Shown piece by piece: positions 12,730 through 18,716 of a DNA stretch of 37,858 nt. This stretch comes from a virus: positions 1 through 37,858 of the IMG/VR virus record IMGVR_UViG_3300001849_000217, one strand, 5' to 3'. Each line of letters opens with the position of its first letter. Positions within the stretch are counted from its first letter, which is position 1. The notes under the pieces are model-generated. The model was given only the letters and a program-made list of their open reading frames with translations, did no database searches and was not told the origin of the DNA. Made by a program: the position numbers and the translations under genes.

Positions 12730-12947
12730 TGCATGACATTGGCAAAGCCGGGCCGGTTCATCCAGGCACCTGCAAAGAGTGCCCCTTTTTTAAATCGATG
12801 GGTGAATCCTACGGGGAATGTCGATCAATTACGGTTCCTGATAAATCGAAGCCGTGGGCTGCCGTGGAGAACGAGCGTTTCAGCCGGATGCTCCCGAGCG
12901 ACTGGACCGGCTGCACGCACTGGAAAGCCAACGTGAGGGCAGCATGA
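12729..12947 (+). CDS. Small four-cysteine protein
   Basis: A 72-residue protein from ATG 12729, which overlaps the previous stop. Four cysteines in the order CKECPFF, GECR, GCTHW suggest a small metal-binding fold, probably zinc. The rest is hydrophilic. It overlaps the next gene by 4 bases (ATGA). I cannot name a family; similar short Cys proteins are common in phage early regions. Confidence 0.55.
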   Translation: MHDIGKAGPVHPGTCKECPFFKSMGESYGECRSITVPDKSKPWAAVENERFSRMLPSDWTGCTHWKANVRAA

Positions 12948-13198
12948 CCAACAAACCCATAGACCTTGCGACCTCTCAGGCAGAGCCGCAGAAACGAGCA
13001 TGTTCGGAGTGCAGGCATATCTATCGCGCAAAGATCAGTAGCGATGCCGTGTGCGGCGCGACCGGCAGAGACCTTATTTTTGAGCGAATGAGCGATGTTG
13101 CGGCCTGTGGAAGGCGAGGCCACCTCTGGCAGCCCCGTCCTCCCCGCCTCGGGTTCTTCGCCTGGCTTCGCGTCCTGTTCTTCGGAGAGAGGAAATGA
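12944..13198 (+). CDS. Small four-cysteine protein with hydrophobic C-terminus
   Basis: An 84-residue protein. CSECRHIY at residues 20-27 is a zinc-knuckle-like CxxC, and two more cysteines (VCGATG, ACGRRG) follow, so one zinc site is plausible. The end is proline- then Phe/Trp-rich (LGFFAWLRVLFFGERK) and could touch the membrane. It overlaps its neighbours by 4 bases at both ends, so the three genes form a coupled set. Confidence 0.55.
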   Translation: MTNKPIDLATSQAEPQKRACSECRHIYRAKISSDAVCGATGRDLIFERMSDVAACGRRGHLWQPRPPRLGFFAWLRVLFFGERK

Positions 13199-13326
13199 AC
13201 CGTCAGATGGGCGACTGCGCCATGAACACGCTCGGTCTCGTCTCACACCTTGCGAAGACGATGCGCGACAAATGGGGGATGGAGCACGAAGGCGGCAAGG
13301 ATTTCGATCCTGAGCGATCGAATTGA
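13195..13326 (+). CDS. 43-residue hypothetical protein
   Basis: ATG 13195 overlaps the previous stop and has GGAGAGAGG just upstream, a good ribosome site. The peptide (MNRQMGDCAMNTLG, HLAKTMRDKWGMEHEGG) is helical with a polar end. No family is recognised. Confidence 0.45.
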   Translation: MNRQMGDCAMNTLGLVSHLAKTMRDKWGMEHEGGKDFDPERSN

Positions 13327-13353
13327 CCCCTGGACCAGGTCGATGAGGGACGC

Positions 13354-13587
13354 ATGAGCAATAAATGGAGACCGCTGTCGACGACGGATGAAAAGGAAAT
13401 CGTCGATCGAGTGGTTCTGCTGTTCTGCCCGCACCGGGACGTGACGAACCGAAAACGTATCGAAATCGGATGGGCGCACACAAGCCTTGGGGGCCACCAC
13501 GCATGGGCAACGCATTGGATGGAGCTTCCGGGCGACCCCGATCCAGATGAAGTGGCTCGCATTCTTGCAAATGAAGTTCCAGCATGA
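13354..13587 (+). CDS. DUF551-like small phage protein
   Basis: A 77-residue protein starting MSNKWRPLSTTDEKEI and ending with the block HHAWATHWMELPGDPDPDE. The N-terminal W-x-P-L-S and the C-terminal THWMxLP are the marks of DUF551-type phage proteins of unknown role. It overlaps the Xis-like gene by 4 bases (ATGA). Confidence 0.55.
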   Translation: MSNKWRPLSTTDEKEIVDRVVLLFCPHRDVTNRKRIEIGWAHTSLGGHHAWATHWMELPGDPDPDEVARILANEVPA

Positions 13588-13958
13588 CCGCCCCCATCCT
13601 GACCCTCGAAGAGGGAGCGGCACCGGAAGACTTCGGCCTTCCTGCCCGTCCCATCTGCACAGCACAAGAGGTCGCAACCGCCTTTCGGTGTTCCGCGACC
13701 AAGGTTCGCCGTGCCATCAATGACGGGTCTCTCCCCGCCTTCCGACTCGGCCGGGAACTCAGGATCAAGACGGCGGATGCGGCGGCATGGCTCAAAGCAA
13801 GCTCTACAGCGTCGGGAAGTACAGCCTCGGTCGGCTCAAAGGACGATGGGTCGTCACGTGGCGAGAAGGCCGAACACGACGGCGCTACGATCTCCACGCT
13901 TCCACCCAGGAAGAGGCGAAACGGGCTCTTGAGCGCTTCGCTCGCGGCCAAGCCGTAG
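13584..13958 (+). CDS. Xis-like helix-turn-helix protein overlapping the integrase
   Basis: A 124-residue protein. Residues about 24-70 are a winged HTH of the excisionase/MerR-like type: CTAQEVATAFRCSATKVRRA (HTH), then NDGSLPAFRLGRELRI and DAAAWL. The last 55 residues are Ser/Gly/Lys-rich and overlap the integrase gene by 172 bases in another frame, so they are probably a disordered tail. It lies directly before the integrase, the usual place of a directionality factor that favours excision by bending attachment-site DNA. Role inferred from HTH and position. Confidence 0.72.
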   Translation: MTAPILTLEEGAAPEDFGLPARPICTAQEVATAFRCSATKVRRAINDGSLPAFRLGRELRIKTADAAAWLKASSTASGSTASVGSKDDGSSRGEKAEHDGATISTLPPRKRRNGLLSASLAAKP

Positions 13959-14827
13959 TCCAGGCCGGCCCCGCCACCACCGTGCAAGCCGTTTGGGACG
14001 CTTACATCGCCGATCGCGAGCTTGAGGGGCGCAAGTCCGTCCCCATCCTTAAATTCAACTGGCGGGCGCTCAGAACAACGTTCGCGGGCCTATCCGCCAG
14101 CAAAGTCACGAAGCAACTCTGCCGGGACTATGCCGATGCCCGCCGGGCCGCCGGGATTGCGGAAGCCACCATCCTCACCGAGCTTCGCCGGCTGCGAACC
14201 GCCCTGATCTGGGGCGCGGCAAACAAGATGATCCCGGAAGCCCCGCAAGTCTGGCTGCCGGTCGAGCCCCGCGCCCGCGAGCGCTGGCTGACCGAAGACG
14301 AGGTTCGCAGCCTGATCGACGCCGCAGTGTCCCCGCACCTTCGCCTTTTCATCATCCTCGCCCTGGCCACCGCCGGCCGCAAAGAGGCGATCCTTGGCCT
14401 GACCTGGGCCCGCGTCGATTTGGACCGCCGGCTGATCTATCTCGACGACCCGACGCTCGACCGGACCTCTAAGGGCCGCGCCACCGTCCCCATCAACGAC
14501 ATGGCCCTTGCCGCCCTGACATCGGCCAAGGGCGCAAGTCTTACACCCTACGTCATCGAGTACGCGCAAGGTCGGGTCGCCAGCATCAAGACCGCATGGG
14601 CGGCAACACTCTCCCGCGCCGGCATCGAGCACGCGACCCCGCACGATCTGCGGCGCACCGCGGCAAGCTGGATGGTGATGGCCGGGACGCCGATCGAGCA
14701 GGTCGCCCGCTATCTCGGCCACAGCAGCCCAAGAACGACGTGGAAGGTCTACGGCAAGTTCGCGCCGGATTACCTGCGAACGGCATCTGAGGCCGTGAGC
14801 CTCGATTTACGAAGAAGGATAGGGTGA
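13787..14827 (+). CDS. int: Tyrosine-recombinase integrase
   Basis: A 346-residue integrase that joins phage and host attachment sites. Order: a small N-terminal arm-binding part (residues 1-60, KYSLGRLKGRWVVTWREG), a SAM-like core-binding domain (about 63-160), and the catalytic domain with Arg198 (AGRKEAI), a probable catalytic Lys229, His286 and Arg289 (PHDLRRTAASW), His312 (LGHSS) and nucleophile Tyr322 (KVYGKF). All expected residues are present, so it should be active. Its start is inside the Xis-like gene. Its last 12 codons (EAVSLDLRRRIG) are echoed downstream at 15191-15229. The target site is not certain; a tRNA-Val lies 1.7 kb away. Confidence 0.93.
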   Translation: MAQSKLYSVGKYSLGRLKGRWVVTWREGRTRRRYDLHASTQEEAKRALERFARGQAVVQAGPATTVQAVWDAYIADRELEGRKSVPILKFNWRALRTTFAGLSASKVTKQLCRDYADARRAAGIAEATILTELRRLRTALIWGAANKMIPEAPQVWLPVEPRARERWLTEDEVRSLIDAAVSPHLRLFIILALATAGRKEAILGLTWARVDLDRRLIYLDDPTLDRTSKGRATVPINDMALAALTSAKGASLTPYVIEYAQGRVASIKTAWAATLSRAGIEHATPHDLRRTAASWMVMAGTPIEQVARYLGHSSPRTTWKVYGKFAPDYLRTASEAVSLDLRRRIG

Positions 14828-15189
14828 TGGCCAACTCGACTATTACCAACGACATTCTGTGCAAATTAGCGCACGTGAGCTTCCATGAAGTCTGGAAGGT
14901 CGCGCCAAGACCGAAAAAGCCGACGCATTGGGTCGATGTCGAATTGTCAGGCGCCGACGCGGCCATGCCGCTAGAGGAATTGTCAAAGAAGTACCTCAGA
15001 CCGGCCATGACGACGCTGGCAAATCAGCTGTTCGACGTGCGCGGCGACGCTTATTTCTACCCGGTAAAAGTACCTCTAGGGGTGAGGGGAGCTTGCATCC
15101 GGTTTGGCGACACGCACATGTTGGTTTACGAGGTGCAATCACTCGACGATTTCAAGAGGACGTTTCGGTTTGCGGTGGCGTACTGCTGA
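14827..15189 (+). CDS. Hypothetical protein inserted at the integrase 3' end
   Basis: A 120-residue protein (ATG 14827 overlaps the integrase stop; GTG 14824 is an alternative). It mixes strands and helices (HEVWKVAPRPKKPTHWVDVE, GDAYFYPVKVPLGVRGACIRF, DTHMLVYEVQSLDDF). Family unknown. Its codons look less GC-rich than those of the integrase. It is bracketed by two copies of the integrase end, which suggests it arrived as a cargo gene by recombination. Confidence 0.6.
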   Translation: MANSTITNDILCKLAHVSFHEVWKVAPRPKKPTHWVDVELSGADAAMPLEELSKKYLRPAMTTLANQLFDVRGDAYFYPVKVPLGVRGACIRFGDTHMLVYEVQSLDDFKRTFRFAVAYC

Positions 15190-15190
15190 T

Positions 15191-15229
15191 GAGGCCGTGA
15201 GCCTCGATCTGAGGAGGAAAGTGGGATGA
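15191..15229 (+). pseudogene. Remnant of an integrase C-terminus
   Basis: These 39 bases encode EAVSLDLRRKVG and a stop, almost the same as the true integrase end EAVSLDLRRRIG at 14789-14827. A 19-base stretch (TGAGGCCGTGAGCCTCGAT) is identical at 14788-14806 and 15190-15208, while the rest differs at codon level. It looks like the old integrase end, displaced by insertion of the gene at 14827-15189. The following 60 bases hold only tiny frames (7 and 15 codons). Confidence 0.75.
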
Positions 15230-15289
15230 TGACGAGGAAGCGCCTATGACCATCGCAGACGACATCAAGACCAGAAAGGCGAGGAAGGT

Positions 15290-16099
15290 ATGAGCGAGAG
15301 CACTGAAATTGTCGTGGCGGATGGGGACCGCACGTTTTCGCCGTCGACATACAACAAAATGAGGAAGGCCATTGCTGACTGTGTATCTATAGACGACTGC
15401 ATGAAGGCGCAGAGCGTCGCGGCGGCAATGGCAACTTACTATCAGCAGGTGAATGACCGAGAGGCCGTACGTCAGTTAGAGGAAATCAGGCTGCGCGCTT
15501 GGAGGCGAATGGCCGAAATCGTGTCTAGAGTCGATGTGTCTAAATGTTCGACACAGAAGGCCATGGCTCAAAAGGTCAGGGATGAGCTAGGAGTCGATGC
15601 CACATCGATGTTGTCGGATAGCCGCATTATACAGTTGATCAAGCTAGCCGGTGTCCCCGAGCGCAATTTTGAAAAAGAACTAGCGGCTAGCGGCGCCTCG
15701 ATTGACGCTATTATCCGAAAGGCGCACCCGAACGCGATACGGGAACGCCAGGAGGCTCAGGACCGGCAACGACAATGGGAGCAGCAAGCCGAGGAACGCA
15801 GCCGAAAGTCTGCGGAGGCTGCAAAAAATGAGGCTGACAAGGAGCAAGTCGAGACGGCCAAGAAGGCCGCCGCCATCCTTGCAATGGTCAAAGAGAACGC
15901 CATCATTGAAGCGCCTGAAGTCGGTTTGACGCTTTCGCCGAAGGTCCGCGACGGGCTCGTCAGCTTTTCTGTCATGATGGACAAAAAGATGCATGAGCAA
16001 CTGCGTGACGCTGCGCACGAGCGGCACACGACAATGTGGGCAATTCTTCGGGAGGCCGCAAACTACTGGTTTGTCGTGAACGGTTACGAGAAGGTCTGA
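15290..16099 (+). CDS. Helical protein with C-terminal ribbon-helix-helix-like domain
   Basis: A 269-residue protein. The N-terminal region (SIDDCMKAQSVAAAMATYY, then REAVRQLEEIRLRAWRRMAEIV) follows the 'EIRLRAERRLGE' pattern seen in plasmid and phage proteins near partition or regulatory genes. The middle (about 150-200) is a long charged coiled coil (RQEAQDRQRQWEQQAEERS). The C-terminus (FSVMMDKKMHEQLRDAAHERH, MWAILREAANYW) fits a ribbon-helix-helix. It may be a DNA-binding regulator. The ATG overlaps a 15-codon frame (ATGA). Lower GC than its neighbours. Confidence 0.6.
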   Translation: MSESTEIVVADGDRTFSPSTYNKMRKAIADCVSIDDCMKAQSVAAAMATYYQQVNDREAVRQLEEIRLRAWRRMAEIVSRVDVSKCSTQKAMAQKVRDELGVDATSMLSDSRIIQLIKLAGVPERNFEKELAASGASIDAIIRKAHPNAIRERQEAQDRQRQWEQQAEERSRKSAEAAKNEADKEQVETAKKAAAILAMVKENAIIEAPEVGLTLSPKVRDGLVSFSVMMDKKMHEQLRDAAHERHTTMWAILREAANYWFVVNGYEKV

Positions 16100-16101
16100 G
16101 C

Positions 16102-16292
16102 ATGAGCCAGCACGCAAAGAACGTGATCGAATTCGTCCCCCTCGCATACCGGATGAAAGAAGCCGTGAAGGTGTCAGGAATCAGCAAGGCGAAGCTGTAC
16201 CAAGAGATCGCCGATGGCAAACTGAGATCAGTGAAAAAGGCGGTCGCCGGCTCATTTTACACGATGATCTTGTAGCTTATCTGAAGTCATGA
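16102..16292 (+). pseudogene. AlpA/Xis-like HTH gene with a frameshift
   Basis: From ATG 16102 the frame encodes MSQHAKNVIEFVPLAYRMKE and the HTH VSGISKAKLYQEIADGKL, then loses the family pattern after a run of five A (16234-16238) and stops at 16275. One more base there would give KKGGRRLILHDDLVAYLKS and a stop at 16292, which matches the paralogue at 16816-17001 (KKAGRRLILRTDLEAYLRA). So a one-base loss, or a sequence error, has broken the gene. Unshifted, it would give a 57-residue product without the wing. A programmed -1 shift at this A-run is less likely because the slippery pattern is incomplete. Confidence 0.75.
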
Positions 16293-16403
16293 CTCGGGAG
16301 CAAGTTGGCAAGGTAGTGCTCTCCGGTTCGCAAAACCTCTCGCCGTGCACCGAATCGCGAACCAAGCGCGCACAGCACCCAGAACATGGCCTATCTGCAC
16401 CGG

Positions 16404-16473
16404 AAAAAACCTCATGAATCCAGCAAGCCATACCTTGACATGGTAGTGGCCGGGCGCGCGGATTCAGGAGGTT
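16404..16473 (-). terminator. Probable leftward terminator between convergent genes
   Basis: AACCTCATGAATCC (16408-16421) pairs with GGATTCAGGAGGTT (16460-16473), 13 of 14 positions, around an inner partial stem (GCCA/TGGC, ACC/GGT). On the minus strand the stem is followed by a T-run (six A at 16404-16409 on the plus strand). It would end leftward transcripts from the operon at 17730, where they meet the rightward genes. Confidence 0.6.
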
Positions 16474-16509
16474 AGGTGGGGTCACGAGGTTTTCGTAACC
16501 TGACAGGAT

Positions 16510-16585
16510 GGGGACGTAGCTCAGTGGTAGAGCACTCGCTTGACATGCGAGGGGTTCGCAGGTTCAATCCCTGCCGTCCCCACCA
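16510..16585 (+). tRNA. tRNA-Val (anticodon GAC)
   Basis: A complete cloverleaf: acceptor GGGGACG with CGTCCCC, D-arm GCTC/GAGC, anticodon stem CTCGC/GCGAG with loop TTGACAT (anticodon GAC, reads GUC and GUU), T-arm GCAGG-TTCAATC-CCTGC, and an encoded 3' ACCA. It lies between two inverted HTH genes. It may be a phage tRNA or an integration target carried whole in attP. Confidence 0.93.
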
Positions 16586-16815
16586 TCATTGCGTGTCTTC
16601 CCAAGGTCGACCGCGCAAGGTCGTCAGGTAGCGACGATGCGAAGTATTGCGGGTGGTGGAGAGTTTGCTGGATTTTGCATGTGGGTCTTTCAGAGACCCG
16701 CCAGCCGGTTGAAAGCATCCGGCGATTACGCTACATCGAAGCGGTCGGTGATTTGGCGATTGCTGACGTGAGTTTCTGCGGCTCCCGGCTGGTCACCGGC
16801 GGGCCGCAACTCGTT
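16586..16815. other. Gene-free stretch after the tRNA
   Basis: No supported gene. Open frames here on both strands lack ribosome sites, and one minus-strand frame is the well-known false product of reading a tRNA backwards. The stretch may be part of an attachment-site region. Confidence 0.4.
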
Positions 16816-17001
16816 TCAGGCGGCGCGAAGATAGGCTTCGAGGTCCGTCCGCAGGATCAGCCTGCGGCCAGCTTTCTTGATCGCCTTGAGGCGACCTGCT
16901 GCGATCTCTTCATAGAGCTTCGCCTTGCTGATCCCGGCTGCCTTCGAAGCGTCGGGCATACGGTAGGCGATCGGTGCGGGTTCCACGGCTTGCGTGTCCA
17001 T
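16816..17001 (-). CDS. AlpA/Xis-like helix-turn-helix protein
   Basis: A 61-residue protein: IAYRMPDASKAAGISKAKLYEEIA is the HTH, GRLKAIKKAGRRLILRTDLEAYL the wing and final helix. This is the full pattern of small AlpA/excisionase-like regulators that act on nearby integration genes. GGAGG lies four bases before the ATG. It is an inverted paralogue of the broken gene at 16102, with about 17 identical bases in the recognition helix. The two face each other across tRNA-Val. It could be a directionality factor or regulator of the nearby genes. Confidence 0.75.
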   Translation of the reverse strand: MDTQAVEPAPIAYRMPDASKAAGISKAKLYEEIAAGRLKAIKKAGRRLILRTDLEAYLRAA

Positions 17002-17049
17002 CGTGCCTCCAGTGATTTGGTGGCGAGCGCTGCAAATCAGCGTCGACGG

Positions 17050-17121
17050 ACAACGTTGTGCGCTGGCGGATGACTGTCGGCATCCGCCAAGATCGGTCAG
17101 TCACACACCAAGATCGGTCAG
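17050..17121. promoter_or_regulatory. Cluster of palindrome, inverted repeat and 21-bp-spaced direct repeats
   Basis: ACAACGTTGT (17050-17059) is a perfect palindrome. TGGCGGATG (17064-17072) and CATCCGCCA (17081-17089) form a hairpin with an 8-base loop. CCAAGATCGGTCAG occurs twice (17087-17100 and 17108-17121), 21 bases apart, two helical turns. It sits upstream of the HTH gene. Likely protein-binding sites (operator, attachment-site arms or iterons). Confidence 0.6.
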
Positions 17122-17296
17122 CCCGATGCCTTGCCGATGCCGGCACGTCGAAAAGTGCTCTGGCTGGCATCGGTCGAATGCTCGCGCTTGAGAACCTCAA
17201 GAATTCGTGCCCTATGATTGCTTCGGCGGGTATCGCAAATACCACTGACGCTCATTCTCGCGGACCCACTCTGCGAGGGCTCGATCCCTGTACCGC

Positions 17297-17515
17297 TCAC
17301 TTCTCCGTCTCGACGATGAGCGCCGCCAACTCTCTGGGGTCAAACCCCCAGTTGCTATCGTCGTCGTGAAGCGTCATCGCGCTTTCGTCCAGGGTCATCT
17401 TCACGCCGGCTGCGCGGTCGCTTGTCATGAACGTGATGATGAGTCCGGATAGCCGCTCGATGCGATCCAGCTTTAGAGAACAACCGCATCGCGGGCGTCG
17501 GCAGTCATCGTCCAT
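17297..17515 (-). CDS. Hypothetical acidic protein
   Basis: A 72-residue protein with GAGGAG eight bases before the ATG. It begins with a Cys-containing stretch (MDDDCRRPRCGCSLKLDRIERL), followed by LIITFMTSD and an acidic end (LHDDDSNWGFDPRELAALIVE). No family is recognised. It lies in the leftward set under the RHH regulator. Confidence 0.5.
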   Translation of the reverse strand: MDDDCRRPRCGCSLKLDRIERLSGLIITFMTSDRAAGVKMTLDESAMTLHDDDSNWGFDPRELAALIVETEK

Positions 17516-17553
17516 GGCCCGGACTCCTCATTCACTCGTTGCAATTAGTATCT

Positions 17554-17730
17554 CTAGCCACGGCGCTTCTCCTTTGACTCCCGACCGTCAAGCCAATCTC
17601 GCAGAGCGGATTCGATGATTGCCGTTTTAGACGGCGCCGGGTCTTGGCGCGCTCGCCATTCGTCGAGTCGCCGAAGGATCGCGGGGTCAAGCGCGTAGCT
17701 GACCATCTTCTTGTGTCGCGTCATGTCCAT
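17554..17730 (-). CDS. Ribbon-helix-helix (CopG-like) regulator
   Basis: A 58-residue protein from ATG 17730 (17742 or 17724 are alternatives). After a basic head (MTRHKK), the strand MVSYALDP and helices AILRRLDEWRARQ and KTAIIESALRDWLDG follow the CopG/RHH pattern. RHH dimers bind DNA through the paired strands and often control their own gene. The ATG lies only a few bases past the expected transcription start, so the message may be nearly leaderless. Likely regulator of the leftward genes down to 16816. Confidence 0.7.
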   Translation of the reverse strand: MDMTRHKKMVSYALDPAILRRLDEWRARQDPAPSKTAIIESALRDWLDGRESKEKRRG

Positions 17731-17740
17731 GTGGTGGCAC

Positions 17741-17791
17741 ATTATAGACTTTTACACAAATGTCAACAAGACTCTTGACGCGACCGTCAAG
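17741..17791 (-). promoter_or_regulatory. Promoter and operator of the RHH regulator
   Basis: On the minus strand a perfect TATAAT (17746-17741) is preceded by TTGTTG at 17 bases, and by TTGACA at 14. Upstream, CTTGACG (17774-17780) and CGTCAAG (17785-17791) form a perfect 7-bp dyad, and GTCAA (17762-17766) adds a third half-site. These are likely autoregulatory sites for the RHH protein. Confidence 0.55.
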
Positions 17792-17887
17792 CGGCGATAT
17801 TTGCGTTTTCATCGCAGCAGACGAGCAACGCGGCCAGTATTTTGGCTGCATCGATTGGCCCCGCTGATTTGTAGAGGAAGCCCCTAG

Positions 17888-18109
17888 ATGGAACGCCGAG
17901 CATTGGATGGATATTGGTTCGTATGGCATGACGGTATGGACTGGCCGGACAAACTCTACAACAAAGACATGGCGAAGGATCGGGCGCGTAGGCTGGCATC
18001 CGAAACGCTCGGCCGGACCGTGCATGTTTGCCAGCTGCAATCAGTAGGGACGCTGATGATGCCGCACAACCCTAGCGCATCGGGAGTGATGCGCGAAGAC
18101 GCGGAGTGA
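17888..18109 (+). CDS. Hypothetical small protein
   Basis: A 73-residue protein (MERRALDGYWFVWHDGMDWP, NKDMAKDRARRLASE, VHVCQLQSVGTL) with GAGGA upstream. Trp- and Asp-rich head, helical middle. No family is recognised. It opens the last rightward block and is followed 6 bases later by another small gene. Confidence 0.55.
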   Translation: MERRALDGYWFVWHDGMDWPDKLYNKDMAKDRARRLASETLGRTVHVCQLQSVGTLMMPHNPSASGVMREDAE

Positions 18110-18115
18110 GCCCAG

Positions 18116-18247
18116 ATGTCCGACAGCATGTCTACTGACACACCGTTCGCTTGGTTTTGGTATGACCAGAGCAACGAGCGTTACGAATTTTCGCTGCGCC
18201 GCGAGGACGCTCCGTCGCACGCATTTCCCGTCTACCGCAAACCTTGA
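18116..18247 (+). CDS. 43-residue aromatic protein
   Basis: MSDSMSTDTPFAWFWYDQSN, then ERYEFSLRREDAPSHAFPVYRKP: aromatic and acidic, no membrane helix. It lies neatly between two genes with small gaps. The F/W/Y-rich middle and the PVYRKP end resemble small phage proteins I have no name for. Confidence 0.45.
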   Translation: MSDSMSTDTPFAWFWYDQSNERYEFSLRREDAPSHAFPVYRKP

Positions 18248-18260
18248 GAACGAGGCCGCT

Positions 18261-18716
18261 ATGGCGCGAAAATACGAGATCGACGCAACGACCGATATCG
18301 CCGCTCACATGAGCCAAGTTGCCGACATCGCCCCGATGAGCAAAAACTTCGACATCGTGGACAAGCTCAAGGGCTGGGGCGGTCGGATCACGGTTCAGCA
18401 AGACTTGTTGCAGGATGCGACGGACGAAATCGAATGGCTTCGCACCCACATCCGGGCGCTTATCGAGAACGACCCGAACGACGACGCGGCGGATGCCGTC
18501 ACCGTGCTTGACATTTGGCGCAAGCAGGCACTTGAGCACTTCGGCGAATGGCCCACTCCTGGCGTCGCCGACAACCCCTTCTTGCGCAACAGGATAGATG
18601 AGGCCGTTGCAGCCGAGCGCGAGGCGTGCGCCGTGATTTCCAATCAGGCGGCCGAAAAAATCGGCGAACCAGCAGTCGGGCGGCTTATTGCGGATGCCAT
18701 ATTGAAGAGGGGATAG
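18261..18716 (+). CDS. Hypothetical early/late-boundary protein
   Basis: A 151-residue protein from ATG 18261; the longer reading from 18162 overlaps the previous gene. Two phage-typical elements are visible: NFDIVDKLKGWGG with DLLQDATDEIEWLRTHI (a short coiled segment common in phage hypothetical proteins) and the C-terminal EREACAVI, AAEKIGEPAVGRLIADAI pattern. No enzyme motif. The function is unknown. Confidence 0.6.
   Translation: MARKYEIDATTDIAAHMSQVADIAPMSKNFDIVDKLKGWGGRITVQQDLLQDATDEIEWLRTHIRALIENDPNDDAADAVTVLDIWRKQALEHFGEWPTPGVADNPFLRNRIDEAVAAEREACAVISNQAAEKIGEPAVGRLIADAILKRG

Noticed and set aside
12809-13987. 392-codon minus-strand frame
   Set aside because: It lies opposite six coupled plus-strand genes with good overlaps and shows no domain; it is a shadow of GC-rich codon use.
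16234-16242. Programmed -1 frameshift at the A-run of the HTH gene
   Set aside because: The slippery heptamer is incomplete (five A, not six) and no stimulating stem is evident; a lost base is simpler.
16521-16718. Minus-strand frame containing GTAGIEPANP
   Set aside because: This is the well-known false protein from translating a tRNA gene backwards; it covers tRNA-Val.
16540-17073. 177-codon plus-strand frame starting inside the tRNA
   Set aside because: It starts in the tRNA and runs over the HTH gene on the other strand; no protein features.
17118-17300. Minus-strand frame with GTGIEPSQSG, and a possible second tRNA end on the plus strand near 17277
   Set aside because: The T-arm-like AGGG/CCCT is too short and no matching acceptor or anticodon arm exists; the frame has no ribosome site.
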